Shown here: positions 63,009 to 64,000 of the stretch, in pieces
Layout of the letters: each line of letters opens with the position of its first letter
Numbering within the stretch: the first letter of the stretch is position 1
Source: Pseudomonas mendocina
GTDB taxonomy: Bacteria > Pseudomonadota > Gammaproteobacteria > Pseudomonadales > Pseudomonadaceae
Direction: 5' to 3'
Length of the DNA stretch: 64,000 bases
Assembly: GCF_900636545.1 (NCBI RefSeq)
Contig: NZ_LR134290.1
Location: 4,650,001 to 4,714,000, forward strand
Made by a program: the position numbers and the translations under genes
Notes under the pieces: generated by a model
What the model was told of the DNA's origin: nothing
What the model saw: the letters and a program-made list of their open reading frames with translations, nothing else
The model's database searches: none

Positions 63009-64000
63009 ATGTCTTCCCTGCCCAGTCTGCGCCTGAAAGCCAACGCCGACCGACGCCTGCGCGCCGGCCACCTGTGGGTATACAGCAACGAGATCGATGT
63101 CGCTGCCACCCCGCTGAATGGTTTCGCTGCCGGCGACCAGGCCGTCCTGGAAGCGGCCGGCGGCAAGCCGCTGGGCATCGTCGCCATGAGTCCGAACAAC
63201 CTGATCTGCGCCCGCCTGCTGTCGCGCGACGTCAAGCACGTGCTGGACAAATCCCTGCTGGTGCACCGCCTCAACGTGGCCCTGAGCCTGCGTGAGCGTC
63301 TGTTCGACAAGCCCTGCTACCGCCTGGTCTACGGCGACTCGGACCTGCTGCCGGGTCTGGTGATCGACCGATTCTTCGACATCCTCGTGGTACAGCTGGC
63401 CTCGGCCACCATGGAAGCGCACAAGGACGACGTGCTCGCCGCGCTTATCCAGGTGCTCAAGCCCAGCGGCATCCTGTTCAAGAACGACTCCAGCGCCCGC
63501 GATGCCGAGGGCCTGGAGCGCTATGTGGCGACTGCCTATGGGGAAGTACCGGAATGGGTCGCGCTGGAAGAGAACGGCGTGAAATTCGAAGCACCGGTGA
63601 TCGAAGGGCAGAAAACCGGCTGGTTCTATGACCACCGCATGAACCGCGCGCGCCTGGCGCCCTACGTGAAAGGCAAGCGCGTGCTCGACCTGTTCAGCTA
63701 CATCGGCGGCTGGGGCGTACAGGCGGCGGCGTTCGGCGCCAGCGAAGTGTTCTGCGTGGACGCCTCCGGCTTCGCCCTCGATGGTGTCGAGCGCAACGCC
63801 ACGCTCAACGGCTTCGCCGAGAAGGTCACCTGTGTCGAAGGCGACGTGTTCGCCGCGCTGCGCGAACTGAAATCCGCGGAAGAGCGCTTCGACGTGGTGA
63901 TCGCCGACCCGCCCGCCTTCATCAAGCGCAAGAAGGACATCAAGAACGGCGAAGCTGCCTATCGCCGTCTCAACGAAACCGCGATGCGCCTGCTGAACAA
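63009..64000 (+). CDS. Class I rRNA methyltransferase, RlmI-like (3' end outside window)
   Basis: The first 330 residues of a SAM-dependent RNA methyltransferase; the frame runs off the right edge without a stop. An N-terminal PUA domain (LRLKANADRRLRAGHLWVYS, NEIDVAATPLNG) is followed by the EEHE-like linker (RLVYGDSDLLPGLVIDRFFD) and the Rossmann core: GWFYDHRMNRARLAPYVKGK, VLDLFSYIGGWGVQAAAFGA, then the catalytic region IADPPAFIKRKKD. This matches the RlmI (m5C1962 of 23S rRNA) group, though the last conserved cysteine is not yet reached. The ATG at 63009 follows a GCGGAG site. Confidence 0.93.
   Translation, partial: MSSLPSLRLKANADRRLRAGHLWVYSNEIDVAATPLNGFAAGDQAVLEAAGGKPLGIVAMSPNNLICARLLSRDVKHVLDKSLLVHRLNVALSLRERLFDKPCYRLVYGDSDLLPGLVIDRFFDILVVQLASATMEAHKDDVLAALIQVLKPSGILFKNDSSARDAEGLERYVATAYGEVPEWVALEENGVKFEAPVIEGQKTGWFYDHRMNRARLAPYVKGKRVLDLFSYIGGWGVQAAAFGASEVFCVDASGFALDGVERNATLNGFAEKVTCVEGDVFAALRELKSAEERFDVVIADPPAFIKRKKDIKNGEAAYRRLNETAMRLLN

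Noticed and set aside
62004..63635. Minus-strand frame of 543 codons that includes the HDOD protein
   Set aside because: Only the last 288 codons encode the HDOD domain. The upstream part is antisense to the methyltransferase gene, and the ATG at 62868-62870 is the natural start.

Overview
The window is a GC-rich gammaproteobacterial chromosome segment that I read as Pseudomonas sensu lato. The gene order typA-thiI-glnA-(two DUF4124 proteins)-ntrB-ntrC, and then pilU-pilT-yggS-proC-yggT-yggU-metX-metW-rdgB-hemW ... trmB-thiG-thiS ... mtgA-rpoH-ftsX-ftsE-ftsY-M16 pair-rsmD ... coaD-fdx-ggt ... mutM, is what I recall of Pseudomonas genomes. In P. aeruginosa PAO1, as I remember it, the two blocks lie far apart, so their adjacency here suggests a rearranged relative, perhaps of the P. 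mendocina/oleovorans group. That species-level guess is inference. No rRNA, tRNA, CRISPR array, prophage or intact insertion sequence was seen.

Region 1 (1-5,900) holds the tail of a chemoreceptor gene followed by an accessory patch. The patch starts with a WYL-domain regulator behind a palindrome. It continues with two tightly coupled genes of unknown function: a membrane protein carrying an HNH-nuclease-like signature, and a coiled-coil protein with a C-terminal membrane anchor. After these come a small zinc-ribbon protein, a secreted protein, a lipoprotein and a 40-residue membrane peptide. The regulator plus two-gene unit is the best candidate in the window for an undescribed system, possibly defensive.

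Region 2 (6,100-16,700) is translation and nitrogen control. typA and thiI are on the minus strand. glnA has a sigma-54 promoter and NtrC-like sites, and ntrBC is preceded by a perfect NtrC palindrome. Region 3 (16,760-18,900) is a LexA-box-controlled radical SAM/DUF4130 DNA-repair-like pair, separated from pilTU by a large REP inverted repeat.

Region 4 (19,100-32,400) carries the type IV pilus retraction ATPases, PLP/proline housekeeping genes, a MITE-like element, a dynamin-like GTPase, methionine biosynthesis (metX-metW), nucleotide-pool cleaning (rdgB), hemW and a diguanylate cyclase. Region 5 (32,500-37,100) is a variable stretch: a dCache chemoreceptor, a P-loop protein, a GNAT acetyltransferase and a DUF1329 protein.

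Region 6 (37,200-50,200) is core: tRNA methylation, thiamine thiazole synthesis, peptidoglycan glycosyltransferase, the heat-shock sigma factor, the ftsYEX cluster, M16 peptidases and rsmD. Region 7 (50,200-64,000) has a TetR/aldehyde dehydrogenase/Tat-lipoprotein/GMC flavoprotein module, coaD, ferredoxin, gamma-glutamyltranspeptidase, an Na/Pi transporter, an acyltransferase, mutM, an HDOD protein and the start of an rRNA methyltransferase gene cut by the window edge. Short REP-type hairpins occupy many of the intergenic gaps.
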